Shown piece after piece: positions 1-15,700 of a DNA stretch of 64,000 bases. Both the position numbers and the translations under genes were made by a program. Below the pieces are notes generated by a model. It did no database searches. It was not told the DNA's origin and saw only the letters and a program-made list of their open reading frames with translations. Where the stretch lies: contig OZ026834.1 in NCBI GenBank assembly GCA_964023205.1, positions 46,681,029-46,745,028 on the forward strand, read 5' to 3'. How positions within the stretch are numbered: the first letter of the stretch is position 1; each line of letters opens with the position of its first letter. This stretch comes from Lutraria lutraria. Lineage: Eukaryota; Mollusca; Bivalvia; Venerida; Mactridae.

Positions 1-3000
1 TTACAGCTGTAGTAAGACTCTAAGATGTTTACAGCTGTAGTAAGACTCTAAGTTGTTTACAGCTGTAGTAAGACTGTAAGATGTTTACAGCTGTAGTAAC
101 ACTCTAAGATGTTTACAGCTGTAGTAACACTCTAAGATGTTTACAGCTGTAGTAACACTCTAAGATGTTTACAGCTGTAGTAAGACTCTAAGATGTTTAC
201 AGCTGTAGTAAGTCTCTAAGATGTTTACAGCTGTAGTAAGACTCTAAGATGTTTACAGCTGTAGTAAGACTCTAAGATGATTAAAATGGTTACAGCTGAA
301 GAAAGACTTTAAGATAATTAACATGGTTACAGCTGTAGTAAGAATCTAAGATGACTACAGCTGTAGTAAGACTCTAAGTTGTTTACACCTGTAGTAAGAC
401 TCTAAGTTGTTTACAGCTGTAGTAAGACTCTAAGATGTTTACATCTGTAGTAAGACTCTAAGTTGTTTACAGCTGTAGTAAGACTCTAAGATGTTTACAG
501 CTGTAGTAAGACTCTAAGTTGTTTACAGCTGTAGTAAGACTCTAAGTTGTTTACAGCTGTAGTAAGACTATAAGATGTTTACAGCTGTAGTAAGACTCTA
601 AGTTGTTTACAGCTGTAGTAAGACTCTAAGATGTTTACAGCTGTAGTAAGACTCTAAGGTGTTTACAGCTGTAGTAAGACTCTAAGTTGTTTACAGCTGT
701 AGTAAGACTCTAAGATATTTACAGCTGTAGTAAGACTCTAAGATGTTTACAGCTGTAGTAAGACTCTAAGTTGTTTACAGCTGTAGTAAGACTCTAAGAT
801 GTTTACAGCTGTAGTAAGACTCTAAGATGTTTAAAGCTGTAGTAAGACTCTAAAATGTTTACAGCTGTAGTAAGACTCTAAGTTGTTTACAGCTGTAGTA
901 AGACTGTAAGATGTTTACAGCTGTAGTAAGACTCTAAGATGTTTACAGCTGTAGTAAGACTCTAAGATGTTTACAGCTGTAGTAAGACTCTAAGATGTTT
1001 ACAGCAGTAGTAAGACTCTAAGATGTTTACAGCTGTAGTAAGACTCTTAGATGTTTACAGCTGTAGTAAGACTCTAAGTTGTTTACAGCTGTAGTAAGAC
1101 TCTAAGTTGTTTACAGCTGTAGTAAGACTCTAAGATGTTACCAGCTGTAGTAAGACTCTAAGTTGTTTACAGCTGTAGTAAGACTCTAAGTTGTTTACAG
1201 CTGTAGTAAGACTCTAAGTTGTTTACAGCTGTAGTAAGACTCTTAGATGTTTACAGCTGTAGTAAGACTCTAAGATGTTTACAGCTGTAGTAAGACTCTA
1301 AGATGTTTACAGCTGTAGTAAGACTCTAAGATGTTTACAGCTGTAGTAAGACTCTAAGTTGTTTACAGCTGTAGTAAGACTGTAAGATGTTTACAGCTGT
1401 AGTAACACTCTAAGATGTTTACAGCTGTAGTAAGACTCTAAGATGTTTACAGCTGTAGTAAGACTCTAAGATGTTTACAGCTGTAGTAAGACTCTAAGAT
1501 GTTTACAGCTGTAGTAAGTCTCTAAGATGTTTACAGCTGTAGTAAGACTCTAAGATGTTTACAGCTGTAGTAAGACTCTAAGATGTTTACAGCTGTAGTA
1601 AGACTCTAAGTTGTTTACAGCTGTAGTAAGACTCTAAGTTGTTTACAGCTGTAGTAAGACTCTAAGATGTTTACAGCTGTAGTAAGACTCAAAGATGTTT
1701 ACAGCTGTAGTAAGACTCTAAGATGTTTACAGCTGTAGTAAGACTCTAAGATGTTTACAGCTGTAGTAAGACTCTTAGATGTTTACAGCTGTAGTAAGAC
1801 TCTAAGTTGTTTACAGCTGTAGTAAGACTCTAAGTTGTTTACAGCTGTAGTAAGACTCTAAGATGTTACCAGCTGTAGTAAGACTCTAAGTTGTTTACAG
1901 CTGTAGTAAGACTCTAAGTTGTTTACAGCTGTAGTAAGACTCTAAGTTGTTTACAGCTGTAGTAAGACTCTTAGATGTTTACAGCTGTAGTAAGACTCTA
2001 AGATGTTTACAGCTGTAGTAAGACTCTAAGATGTTTACAGCTGTAGTAAGACTCTAAGATGTTTACAGCTGTAGTAAGACTCTAAGTTGTTTACAGCTGT
2101 AGTAAGACTGTAAGATGTTTACAGCTGTAGTAACACTCTAAGATGTTTACAGCTGTAGTAAGACTCTAAGATGTTTACAGCTGTAGTAAGACTCTAAGAT
2201 GTTTACAGCTGTAGTAAGACTCTAAGATGTTTACAGCTGTAGTAAGTCTCTAAGATGTTTACAGCTGTAGTAAGACTCTAAGATGTTTACAGCTGTAGTA
2301 AGACTCTAAGATGTTTACAGCTGTAGTAAGACTCTAAGATGTTTACAGCTGTAGTAAGACTCTAAGATGTTTACAGCTGTAGTAAGACTCTAAGATGTTT
2401 ACAGCTGTAGTAAGACTCTAAGATGTTTACAGCTGTAGTAAGACTCTAAGATGTTTACAGCAGTAGTAAGACTCTAAGATGTTTACAGCTGTAGTAAGAC
2501 TCTAAGATGTTTACAGCAGTAGTAAGACTCTAAGATGTTTACAGCTGTAGTAAGACTCTTAGATGTTTACAGCTGTAGTAAGACTCTAAGATGTTTACAG
2601 CTGTAGTAAGACTCTAAGTTGTTTACAGCTGTAGTAAGACTCTAAGATGTTACCAGCTGTAGTAAGACTCTAAGTTGTTTACAGCTGTAGTAAGACTCTA
2701 AGTTGTTTACAGCTGTAGTAAGACTCTAAGTTGTTTACAGCTGTAGTAAGACTCTTAGATGTTTACAGCTGTAGTAAGACTCTAAGATGTTTACAGCTGT
2801 AGTAAGACTCTAAGATGTTTACAGCTGTAGTAAGACTCTAAGTTGTTTACAGCTGTAGTAAGACTGTAAGATGTTTACAGCTGTAGTAACACTCTAAGAT
2901 GTTTACAGCTGTAGTAACACTCTAAGATGTTTACAGCTGTAGTAACACTCTAAGATGTTTACAGCTGTAGTAAGACTCTAAGATGTTTACAGCTGTAGTA

Positions 3001-6000
3001 AGTCTCTAAGATGTTTACAGCTGTAGTAAGACTCTAAGATGTTTACAGCTGTAGTAAGACTCTAAGATGATTAAAATGGTTACAGCTGAAGAAAGACTTT
3101 AAGATAATTAACATGGTTACAGCTGTAGTAAGAATCTAAGATGACTACAGCTGTAGTAAGACTCTAAGTTGTTTACACCTGTAGTAAGACTCTAAGTTGT
3201 TTACAGCTGTAGTAAGACTCTAAGATGTTTACATCTGTAGTAAGACTCTAAGTTGTTTACAGCTGTAGTAAGACTCTAAGATGTTTACAGCTGTAGTAAG
3301 ACTCTAAGTTGTTTACAGCTGTAGTAAGACTCTAAGTTGTTTACAGCTGTAGTAAGACTATAAGATGTTTACAGCTGTAGTAAGACTCTAAGTTGTTTAC
3401 AGCTGTAGTAAGACTCTAAGATGTTTACAGCTGTAGTAAGACTCTAAGGTGTTTACAGCTGTAGTAAGACTCTAAGATGTTTACAGCTGTAGTAAGACTC
3501 TAAGTTGTTTACAGCTGTAGTAAGACTCTAAGATGTTTACAGCTGTAGTAAGACTCTAAGATGTTTAAAGCTGTAGTAAGACTCTAAAATGTTTACAGCT
3601 GTAGTAAGACTCTAAGTTGTTTACAGCTGTAGTAAGACTGTAAGATGTTTACAGCTGTAGTAAGACTCTAAGATGTTTACAGCTGTAGTAAGACTCTAAG
3701 ATGTTTACAGCTGTAGTAAGACTCTAAGATGTTTACAGCTGTAGTAAGACTCTAAGATGTTTACAGCTGTAGTAAGACTCTAAGATGTTTACAGCTGTAG
3801 TAAGACTCTAAGATGTTTACAGCTGTAGTAAGACTCTAAGATGTTTACAGCTGTAGTAAGACTCTAAGATGTTTACAGCAGTAGTAAGACTCTAAGATGT
3901 TTACAGCTGTAGTAAGACTCTTAGATGTTTACAGCTGTAGTAAGACTCTAAGTTGTTTACAGCTGTAGTAAGACTCTAAGATGTTACCAGCTGTAGTAAG
4001 ACTCTAAGTTGTTTACAGCTGTAGTAAGACTCTAAGTTGTTTACAGCTGTAGTAAGACTCTAAGTTGTTTACAGCTGTAGTAAGACTCTTAGATGTTTAC
4101 AGCTGTAGTAAGACTCTAAGATGTTTACAGCTGTAGTAAGACTCTAAGATGTTTACAGCTGTAGTAAGACTCTAAGATGTTTACAGCTGTAGTAAGACTC
4201 TAAGATGTTTACAGCTGTAGTAAGACTCTAAGTTGTTTACAGCTGTAGTAAGACTCTAAGTTGTTTACAGCTGTAGTAAGACTATAAGATGTTTACAGCT
4301 GTAGTAAGACTCTAAGTTGTTTACAGCTGTAGTAAGACTCTAAGATGTTTACAGCTGTAGTAAGACTCTAAGGTGTTTACAGCTGTAGTAAGACTCTAAG
4401 TTGTTTACAGCTGTAGTAAGACTCTAAGATGTTTACAGCTGTAGTAAGACTCTAAGATGTTTACAGCTGTAGTAAGACTCTAAGTTGTTTACAGCTGTAG
4501 TAAGACTCTAAGATGTTTACAGCTGTAGTAAGACTCTAAGATGTTTACAGCTGTAGTAAGACTCAAAGATGTTTACAGCTGTAGTAAGACTCTAAGGTGT
4601 TTACAGCTGTAGTAAGACTCTAAGTTGTTTACAGCTGTAGTAAGACTCTAAGATGTTTACAGCTGTAGTAAGACTCTAAGATGTTTACAGCTGTAGTAAG
4701 ACTCTAAGTTGTTTACAGCTGTAGTAAGACTCTAAGATGTTTACAGCTGTAGTAAGACTCTAAGATGTTTAAAGCTGTAGTAAGACTCTAAGATGTTTAC
4801 AGCTGTAGTAAGACTCTAAGTTGTTTACAGCTGTAGTAAGACTGTAAGATGTTTACAGCTGTAGTAAGACTCTAAGATGTTTACAGCTGTAGTAAGACTC
4901 TAAGATGTTTACAGCTGTAGTAAGACTCTAAGATGTTTACAGCTGTAGTAAGACTCTAAGATGTTTACAGCTGTAGTAAGTCTCTAAGATGTTTACAGCT
5001 GTAGTAAGACTCTAAGATGTTTACAGCTGTAGTAAGACTCTAAGATGTTTACAGCTGTAGTAAGACTCTAAGATGTTTACAGCTGTAGTAAGACTCTAAG
5101 ATGTTTACAGCTGTAGTAAGACTCTAAGATGTTTACAGCAGTAGTAAGACTCTAAGATGTTTACAGCTGTAGTAAGACTCTTAGATGTTTACAGCTGTAG
5201 TAAGACTCTAAGTTGTTTACAGCTGTAGTAAGACTCTAAGTTGTTTACAGCTGTAGTAAGACTCTAAGTTGTTTACAGCTGTAGTAAGACTCTAAGATGT
5301 TTACAGCTGTAGTAAGACTCTAAGATGTTTACAGCTGTAGTAAGACTCTAAGATGTTTACAGCTGTAGTAAGACTCTAAGATGTTTACAGCTGTAGTAAG
5401 ACTCTAAGATGTTTACAGCTGTAGTAAGACTCTAAGATGTTTACAGCTGTAGTAAGACTCTAAGATGTTTACAGCTGTAGTAAGACTCTAAGATGTTTAC
5501 AGCTGTAGTAAGACTCTAAGATGTTTACAGCTGTAGTAAGACTCTAAGATGTTTACAGCTGTAGTAAGACTCTAAGATGTTTACAGCTGTAGTAAGACTC
5601 TAAGATGTTTACAGCTGTAGTAAGACTCTTAGATGTTTACAGCTGTAGTAAGACTCTAAGTTGTTTACAGCTGTAGTAAGACTCTAAGTTGTTTACAGCT
5701 GTAGTAAGACTCTAAGATGTTACCAGCTGTAGTAAGACTCTAAGTTGTTTACAGCTGTAGTAAGACTCTAAGTTGTTTACAGCTGTAGTAAGACTCTAAG
5801 TTGTTTACAGCTGTAGTAAGACTCTTAGATGTTTACAGCTGTAGTAAGACTCTAAGATGTTTACAGCTGTAGTAAGACTCTAAGATGTTTACAGCTGTAG
5901 TAAGACTCTAAGATGTTTACAGCTGTAGTAAGACTCTAAGTTGTTTACAGCTGTAGTAAGACTGTAAGATGTTTACAGCTGTAGTAACACTCTAAGATGT

Positions 6001-9000
6001 TTACAGCTGTAGTAAGACTCTAAGATGTTTACAGCTGTAGTAAGACTCTAAGATGTTTACAGCTGTAGTAAGACTCTAAGATGTTTACAGCTGTAGTAAG
6101 TCTCTAAGATGTTTACAGCTGTAGTAAGACTCTAAGATGTTTACAGCTGTAGTAAGACTCTAAGATGTTTACAGCTGTAGTAAGACTCTAAGATGTTTAC
6201 AGCTGTAGTAAGACTCTAAGATGTTTACAGCTGTAGTAAGACTCTAAGATGTTTACAGCTGTAGTAAGACTCTAAGATGTTTACAGCTGTAGTAAGACTC
6301 TAAGATGTTTACAGCAGTAGTAAGACTCTAAGATGTTTACAGCTGTAGTAAGACTCTAAGATGTTTACAGCAGTAGTAAGACTCTAAGATGTTTACAGCT
6401 GTAGTAAGACTCTTAGATGTTTACAGCTGTAGTAAGACTCTAAGATGTTTACAGCTGTAGTAAGACTCTAAGTTGTTTACAGCTGTAGTAAGACTCTAAG
6501 ATGTTACCAGCTGTAGTAAGACTCTAAGTTGTTTACAGCTGTAGTAAGACTCTAAGTTGTTTACAGCTGTAGTAAGACTCTAAGTTGTTTACAGCTGTAG
6601 TAAGACTCTTAGATGTTTACAGCTGTAGTAAGACTCTAAGATGTTTACAGCTGTAGTAAGACTCTAAGATGTTTACAGCTGTAGTAAGACTCTAAGTTGT
6701 TTACAGCTGTAGTAAGACTGTAAGATGTTTACAGCTGTAGTAACACTCTAAGATGTTTACAGCTGTAGTAACACTCTAAGATGTTTACAGCTGTAGTAAC
6801 ACTCTAAGATGTTTACAGCTGTAGTAAGACTCTAAGATGTTTACAGCTGTAGTAAGTCTCTAAGATGTTTACAGCTGTAGTAAGACTCTAAGATGTTTAC
6901 AGCTGTAGTAAGACTCTAAGATGATTAAAATGGTTACAGCTGAAGAAAGACTTTAAGATAATTAACATGGTTACAGCTGTAGTAAGAATCTAAGATGACT
7001 ACAGCTGTAGTAAGACTCTAAGTTGTTTACACCTGTAGTAAGACTCTAAGTTGTTTACAGCTGTAGTAAGACTCTAAGATGTTTACATCTGTAGTAAGAC
7101 TCTAAGTTGTTTACAGCTGTAGTAAGACTCTAAGATGTTTACAGCTGTAGTAAGACTCTAAGTTGTTTACAGCTGTAGTAAGACTCTAAGTTGTTTACAG
7201 CTGTAGTAAGACTATAAGATGTTTACAGCTGTAGTAAGACTCTAAGTTGTTTACAGCTGTAGTAAGACTCTAAGATGTTTACAGCTGTAGTAAGACTCTA
7301 AGGTGTTTACAGCTGTAGTAAGACTCTAAGTTGTTTACAGCTGTAGTAAGACTCTAAGATATTTACAGCTGTAGTAAGACTCTAAGATGTTTACAGCTGT
7401 AGTAAGACTCTAAGTTGTTTACAGCTGTAGTAAGACTCTAAGATGTTTACAGCTGTAGTAAGACTCTAAGATGTTTAAAGCTGTAGTAAGACTCTAAAAT
7501 GTTTACAGCTGTAGTAAGACTCTAAGTTGTTTACAGCTGTAGTAAGACTGTAAGATGTTTACAGCTGTAGTAAGACTCTAAGATGTTTACAGCTGTAGTA
7601 AGACTCTAAGATGTTTACAGCTGTAGTAAGACTCTAAGATGTTTACAGCAGTAGTAAGACTCTAAGATGTTTACAGCTGTAGTAAGACTCTTAGATGTTT
7701 ACAGCTGTAGTAAGACTCTAAGTTGTTTACAGCTGTAGTAAGACTCTAAGTTGTTTACAGCTGTAGTAAGACTCTAAGATGTTACCAGCTGTAGTAAGAC
7801 TCTAAGTTGTTTACAGCTGTAGTAAGACTCTAAGTTGTTTACAGCTGTAGTAAGACTCTAAGTTGTTTACAGCTGTAGTAAGACTCTAAGATGTTTACAG
7901 CTGTAGTAAGACTCTAAGATGTTTACAGCTGTAGTAAGTCTCTAAGATGTTTACAGCTGTAGTAAGACTCTAAGATGTTTACAGCTGTAGTAAGACTCTA
8001 AGATGTTTACAGCTGTAGTAAGACTCTAAGATGTTTACAGCTGTAGTAAGACTCTAAGATGTTTACAGCTGTAGTAAGACTCTAAGATGTTTACAGCTGT
8101 AGTAAGACTCTAAGATGTTTACAGCTGTAGTAAGACTCTAAGATGTTTACAGCTGTAGTAAGACTCTAAGATGTTTACAGCAGTAGTAAGACTCTAAGAT
8201 GTTTACAGCTGTAGTAAGACTCTAAGATGTTTACAGCAGTAGTAAGACTCTAAGATGTTTACAGCTGTAGTAAGACTCTTAGATGTTTACAGCTGTAGTA
8301 AGACTCTAAGATGTTTACAGCTGTAGTAAGACTCTAAGTTGTTTACAGCTGTAGTAAGACTCTAAGATGTTACCAGCTGTAGTAAGACTCTAAGTTGTTT
8401 ACAGCTGTAGTAAGACTCTAAGTTGTTTACAGCTGTAGTAAGACTCTAAGTTGTTTACAGCTGTAGTAAGACTCTTAGATGTTTACAGCTGTAGTAAGAC
8501 TCTAAGATGTTTACAGCTGTAGTAAGACTCTAAGATGTTTACAGCTGTAGTAAGACTCTAAGTTGTTTACAGCTGTAGTAAGACTGTAAGATGTTTACAG
8601 CTGTAGTAACACTCTAAGATGTTTACAGCTGTAGTAACACTCTAAGATGTTTACAGCTGTAGTAACACTCTAAGATGTTTACAGCTGTAGTAAGACTCTA
8701 AGATGTTTACAGCTGTAGTAAGTCTCTAAGATGTTTACAGCTGTAGTAAGACTCTAAGATGTTTACAGCTGTAGTAAGACTCTAAGATGATTAAAATGGT
8801 TACAGCTGAAGAAAGACTTTAAGATAATTAACATGGTTACAGCTGTAGTAAGAATCTAAGATGACTACAGCTGTAGTAAGACTCTAAGTTGTTTACACCT
8901 GTAGTAAGACTCTAAGTTGTTTACAGCTGTAGTAAGACTCTAAGATGTTTACATCTGTAGTAAGACTCTAAGTTGTTTACAGCTGTAGTAAGACTCTAAG

Positions 9001-12000
9001 ATGTTTACAGCTGTAGTAAGACTCTAAGTTGTTTACAGCTGTAGTAAGACTCTAAGTTGTTTACAGCTGTAGTAAGACTATAAGATGTTTACAGCTGTAG
9101 TAAGACTCTAAGTTGTTTACAGCTGTAGTAAGACTCTAAGATGTTTACAGCTGTAGTAAGACTCTAAGGTGTTTACAGCTGTAGTAAGACTCTAAGTTGT
9201 TTACAGCTGTAGTAAGACTCTAAGATATTTACAGCTGTAGTAAGACTCTAAGATGTTTACAGCTGTAGTAAGACTCTAAGTTGTTTACAGCTGTAGTAAG
9301 ACTCTAAGATGTTTACAGCTGTAGTAAGACTCTAAGATGTTTAAAGCTGTAGTAAGACTCTAAAATGTTTACAGCTGTAGTAAGACTCTAAGTTGTTTAC
9401 AGCTGTAGTAAGACTGTAAGATGTTTACAGCTGTAGTAAGACTCTAAGATGTTTACAGCTGTAGTAAGACTCTAAGATGTTTACAGCTGTAGTAAGACTC
9501 TAAGATGTTTACAGCTGTAGTAAGACTCTAAGATGTTTACAGCTGTAGTAAGACTCTAAGATGTTTACAGCTGTAGTAAGACTCTAAGATGTTTACAGCT
9601 GTAGTAAGACTCTAAGATGTTTACAGCAGTAGTAAGACTCTAAGATGTTTACAGCTGTAGTAAGACTCTTAGATGTTTACAGCTGTAGTAAGACTCTAAG
9701 TTGTTTACAGCTGTAGTAAGACTCTAAGTTGTTTACAGCTGTAGTAAGACTCTAAGATGTTACCAGCTGTAGTAAGACTCTAAGTTGTTTACAGCTGTAG
9801 TAAGACTCTAAGTTGTTTACAGCTGTAGTAAGACTCTTAGTTGTTTACAGCTGTAGTAAGACTCTTAGATGTTTACAGCTGTAGTAAGACTCTAAGATGT
9901 TTACAGCTGTAGTAAGACTCTAAGATGTTTACAGCTGTAGTAAGACTCTAAGATGTTTACAGCTGTAGTAAGACTCTAAGTTGTTTACAGCTGTAGTAAG
10001 ACTGTAAGATGTTTACAGCTGTAGTAACACTCTAAGATGTTTACAGCTGTAGTAAGACTCTAAGATGTTTACAGCTGTAGTAAGACTCTAAGTTGTTTAC
10101 AGCTGTAGTAAGACTCTAAGATGTTACCAGCTGTAGTAAGACTCTAAGTTGTTTACAGCTGTAGTAAGACTCTAAGTTGTTTACAGCTGTAGTAAGACTC
10201 TAAGTTGTTTACAGCTGTAGTAAGACTCTTAGATGTTTACAGCTGTAGTAAGACTCTAAGATGTTTACAGCTGTAGTAAGACTCTAAGATGTTTACAGCT
10301 GTAGTAAGACTCTAAGTTGTTTACAGCTGTAGTAAGACTGTAAGATGTTTACAGCTGTAGTAACACTCTAAGATGTTTACAGCTGTAGTAACACTCTAAG
10401 ATGTTTACAGCTGTAGTAACACTCTAAGATGTTTACAGCTGTAGTAAGACTCTAAGATGTTTACAGCTGTAGTAAGTCTCTAAGATGTTTACAGCTGTAG
10501 TAAGACTCTAAGATGTTTACAGCTGTAGTAAGACTCTAAGATGATTAAAATGGTTACAGCTGAAGAAAGACTTTAAGATAATTAACATGGTTACAGCTGT
10601 AGTAAGAATCTAAGATGACTACAGCTGTAGTAAGACTCTAAGTTGTTTACACCTGTAGTAAGACTCTAAGTTGTTTACAGCTGTAGTAAGACTCTAAGAT
10701 GTTTACATCTGTAGTAAGACTCTAAGTTGTTTACAGCTGTAGTAAGACTCTAAGATGTTTACAGCTGTAGTAAGACTCTAAGTTGTTTACAGCTGTAGTA
10801 AGACTCTAAGTTGTTTACAGCTGTAGTAAGACTATAAGATGTTTACAGCTGTAGTAAGACTCTAAGTTGTTTACAGCTGTAGTAAGACTCTAAGATGTTT
10901 ACAGCTGTAGTAAGACTCTAAGGTGTTTACAGCTGTAGTAAGACTCTAAGTTGTTTACAGCTGTAGTAAGACTCTAAGATGTTTACAGCTGTAGTAAGAC
11001 TCTAAGATGTTTACAGCTGTAGTAAGACTCTAAGTTGTTTACAGCTGTAGTAAGACTCTAAGATGTTTACAGCTGTAGTAAGACTCTAAGATGTTTAAAG
11101 CTGTAGTAAGACTCTAAAATGTTTACAGCTGTAGTAAGACTCTAAGTTGTTTACAGCTGTAGTAAGACTGTAAGATGTTTACAGCTGTAGTAAGACTCTA
11201 AGATGTTTACAGCTGTAGTAAGACTCTAAGATGTTTACAGCTGTAGTAAGACTCTAAGATGTTTACAGCTGTAGTAAGACTCTAAGATGTTTACAGCTGT
11301 AGTAAGACTCTAAGATGTTTACAGCTGTAGTAAGACTCTAAGATGTTTACAGCTGTAGTAAGACTCTAAGATGTTTACAGCTGTAGTAAGACTCTAAGAT
11401 GTTTACAGCAGTAGTAAGACTCTAAGATGTTTACAGCTGTAGTAAGACTCTTAGATGTTTACAGCTGTAGTAAGACTCTAAGTTGTTTACAGCTGTAGTA
11501 AGACTCTAAGTTGTTTACAGCTGTAGTAAGACTCTAAGATGTTACCAGCTGTAGTAAGACTCTAAGTTGTTTACAGCTGTAGTAAGACTCTAAGTTGTTT
11601 ACAGCTGTAGTAAGACTCTAAGTTGTTTACAGCTGTAGTAAGACTCTTAGATGTTTACAGCTGTAGTAAGACTCTAAGATGTTTACAGCTGTAGTAAGAC
11701 TCTAAGATGTTTACAGCTGTAGTAAGACTCTAAGATGTTTACAGCTGTAGTAAGACTCTAAGATGTTTACAGCTGTAGTAAGACTCTAAGTTGTTTACAG
11801 CTGTAGTAAGACTCTAAGTTGTTTACAGCTGTAGTAAGACTATAAGATGTTTACAGCTGTAGTAAGACTCTAAGTTGTTTACAGCTGTAGTAAGACTCTA
11901 AGATGTTTACAGCTGTAGTAAGACTCTAAGGTGTTTACAGCTGTAGTAAGACTCTAAGTTGTTTACAGCTGTAGTAAGACTCTAAGATGTTTACAGCTGT

Positions 12001-12794
12001 AGTAAGACTCTAAGATGTTACCAGCTGTAGTAAGACTCTAAGTTGTTTACAGCTGTAGTAAGACTCTAAGTTGTTTACAGCTGTAGTAAGACTCTAAGTT
12101 GTTTACAGCTGTAGTAAGACTCTTAGATGTTTACAGCTGTAGTAAGACTCTAAGATGTTTACAGCTGTAGTAAGACTCTAAGATGTTTACAGCTGTAGTA
12201 AGACTCTAAGATGTTTACAGCTGTAGTAAGACTCTAAGATGTTTACAGCTGTAGTAAGACTCTAAGTTGTTTACAGCTGTAGTAAGACTCTAAGTTGTTT
12301 ACAGCTGTAGTAAGACTATAAGATGTTTACAGCTGTAGTAAGACTCTAAGTTGTTTACAGCTGTAGTAAGACTCTAAGATGTTTACAGCTGTAGTAAGAC
12401 TCTAAGGTGTTTACAGCTGTAGTAAGACTCTAAGTTGTTTACAGCTGTAGTAAGACTCTAAGATGTTTACAGCTGTAGTAAGACTCTAAGATGTTTACAG
12501 CTGTAGTAAGACTCTAAGTTGTTTACAGCTGTAGTAAGACTCTAAGATGTTTACAGCTGTAGTAAGACTCTAAGATGTTTAAAGCTGTAGTAAGACTCTA
12601 AAATGTTTACAGCTGTAGTAAGACTCTAAGTTGTTTACAGCTGTAGTAAGACTGTAAGATGTTTACAGCTGTAGTAAGACTCTAAGATGTTTACAGCTGT
12701 AGTAAGACTCTAAGATGTTTACAGCTGTAGTAAGACTCTAAGATGTTTACAGCTGTAGTAAGACTCTAAGATGTTTACAGCTGTAGTAAGTCTC

Positions 12795-15700
12795 TAAGAT
12801 GTTTACAGCTGTAGTAAGACTCAAAGATGTTTACAGCTGTAGTAAGACTCTAAGGTGTTTACAGCTGTAGTAAGACTCTAAGTTGTTTACAGCTGTAGTA
12901 AGACTCTAAGATGTTTACAGCTGTAGTAAGACTCTAAGATGTTTACAGCTGTAGTAAGACTCTAAGTTGTTTACAGCTGTAGTAAGACTCTAAGATGTTT
13001 ACAGCTGTAGTAAGACTCTAAGATGTTTAAAGCTGTAGTAAGACTCTAAGATGTTTACAGCTGTAGTAAGACTCTAAGTTGTTTACAGCTGTAGTAAGAC
13101 TGTAAGATGTTTACAGCTGTAGTAAGACTCTAAGATGTTTACAGCTGTAGTAAGACTCTAAGATGTTTACAGCTGTAGTAAGACTCTAAGATGTTTACAG
13201 CTGTAGTAAGACTCTAAGATGTTTACAGCTGTAGTAAGTCTCTAAGATGTTTACAGCTGTAGTAAGACTCTAAGATGTTTACAGCTGTAGTAAGACTCTA
13301 AGATGTTTACAGCTGTAGTAAGACTCTAAGATGTTTACAGCTGTAGTAAGACTCTAAGATGTTTACAGCTGTAGTAAGACTCTAAGATGTTTACAGCAGT
13401 AGTAAGACTCTAAGATGTTTACAGCTGTAGTAAGACTCTTAGATGTTTACAGCTGTAGTAAGACTCTAAGTTGTTTACAGCTGTAGTAAGACTCTAAGTT
13501 GTTTACAGCTGTAGTAAGACTCTAAGTTGTTTACAGCTGTAGTAAGACTCTAAGATGTTTACAGCTGTAGTAAGACTCTAAGATGTTTACAGCTGTAGTA
13601 AGACTCTAAGATGTTTACAGCTGTAGTAAGACTCTAAGATGTTTACAGCTGTAGTAAGACTCTAAGATGTTTACAGCTGTAGTAAGACTCTAAGATGTTT
13701 ACAGCTGTAGTAAGACTCTAAGATGTTTACAGCTGTAGTAAGACTCTAAGATGTTTACAGCTGTAGTAAGACTCTAAGATGTTTACAGCTGTAGTAAGAC
13801 TCTAAGATGTTTACAGCTGTAGTAAGACTCTAAGATGTTTACAGCTGTAGTAAGACTCTAAGATGTTTACAGCTGTAGTAAGACTCTTAGATGTTTACAG
13901 CTGTAGTAAGACTCTAAGTTGTTTACAGCTGTAGTAAGACTCTAAGTTGTTTACAGCTGTAGTAAGACTCTAAGATGTTACCAGCTGTAGTAAGACTCTA
14001 AGTTGTTTACAGCTGTAGTAAGACTCTAAGTTGTTTACAGCTGTAGTAAGACTCTAAGTTGTTTACAGCTGTAGTAAGACTCTTAGATGTTTACAGCTGT
14101 AGTAAGACTCTAAGATGTTTACAGCTGTAGTAAGACTCTAAGATGTTTACAGCTGTAGTAAGACTCTAAGATGTTTACAGCTGTAGTAAGACTCTAAGTT
14201 GTTTACAGCTGTAGTAAGACTGTAAGATGTTTACAGCTGTAGTAACACTCTAAGATGTTTACAGCTGTAGTAAGACTCTAAGATGTTTACAGCTGTAGTA
14301 AGACTCTAAGATGTTTACAGCTGTAGTAAGACTCTAAGATGTTTACAGCTGTAGTAAGTCTCTAAGATGTTTACAGCTGTAGTAAGACTCTAAGATGTTT
14401 ACAGCTGTAGTAAGACTCTAAGATGTTTACAGCTGTAGTAAGACTCTAAGATGTTTACAGCTGTAGTAAGACTCTAAGATGTTTACAGCTGTAGTAAGAC
14501 TCTAAGATGTTTACAGCTGTAGTAAGACTCTAAGATGTTTACAGCTGTAGTAAGACTCTAAGATGTTTACAGCAGTAGTAAGACTCTAAGATGTTTACAG
14601 CTGTAGTAAGACTCTAAGATGTTTACAGCAGTAGTAAGACTCTAAGATGTTTACAGCTGTAGTAAGACTCTTAGATGTTTACAGCTGTAGTAAGACTCTA
14701 AGATGTTTACAGCTGTAGTAAGACTCTAAGTTGTTTACAGCTGTAGTAAGACTCTAAGATGTTACCAGCTGTAGTAAGACTCTAAGTTGTTTACAGCTGT
14801 AGTAAGACTCTAAGTTGTTTACAGCTGTAGTAAGACTCTAAGTTGTTTACAGCTGTAGTAAGACTCTTAGATGTTTACAGCTGTAGTAAGACTCTAAGAT
14901 GTTTACAGCTGTAGTAAGACTCTAAGATGTTTACAGCTGTAGTAAGACTCTAAGTTGTTTACAGCTGTAGTAAGACTGTAAGATGTTTACAGCTGTAGTA
15001 ACACTCTAAGATGTTTACAGCTGTAGTAACACTCTAAGATGTTTACAGCTGTAGTAACACTCTAAGATGTTTACAGCTGTAGTAAGACTCTAAGATGTTT
15101 ACAGCTGTAGTAAGTCTCTAAGATGTTTACAGCTGTAGTAAGACTCTAAGATGTTTACAGCTGTAGTAAGACTCTAAGATGATTAAAATGGTTACAGCTG
15201 AAGAAAGACTTTAAGATAATTAACATGGTTACAGCTGTAGTAAGAATCTAAGATGACTACAGCTGTAGTAAGACTCTAAGTTGTTTACACCTGTAGTAAG
15301 ACTCTAAGTTGTTTACAGCTGTAGTAAGACTCTAAGATGTTTACATCTGTAGTAAGACTCTAAGTTGTTTACAGCTGTAGTAAGACTCTAAGATGTTTAC
15401 AGCTGTAGTAAGACTCTAAGTTGTTTACAGCTGTAGTAAGACTCTAAGTTGTTTACAGCTGTAGTAAGACTATAAGATGTTTACAGCTGTAGTAAGACTC
15501 TAAGTTGTTTACAGCTGTAGTAAGACTCTAAGATGTTTACAGCTGTAGTAAGACTCTAAGGTGTTTACAGCTGTAGTAAGACTCTAAGTTGTTTACAGCT
15601 GTAGTAAGACTCTAAGATATTTACAGCTGTAGTAAGACTCTAAGATGTTTACAGCTGTAGTAAGACTCTAAGTTGTTTACAGCTGTAGTAAGACTCTAAG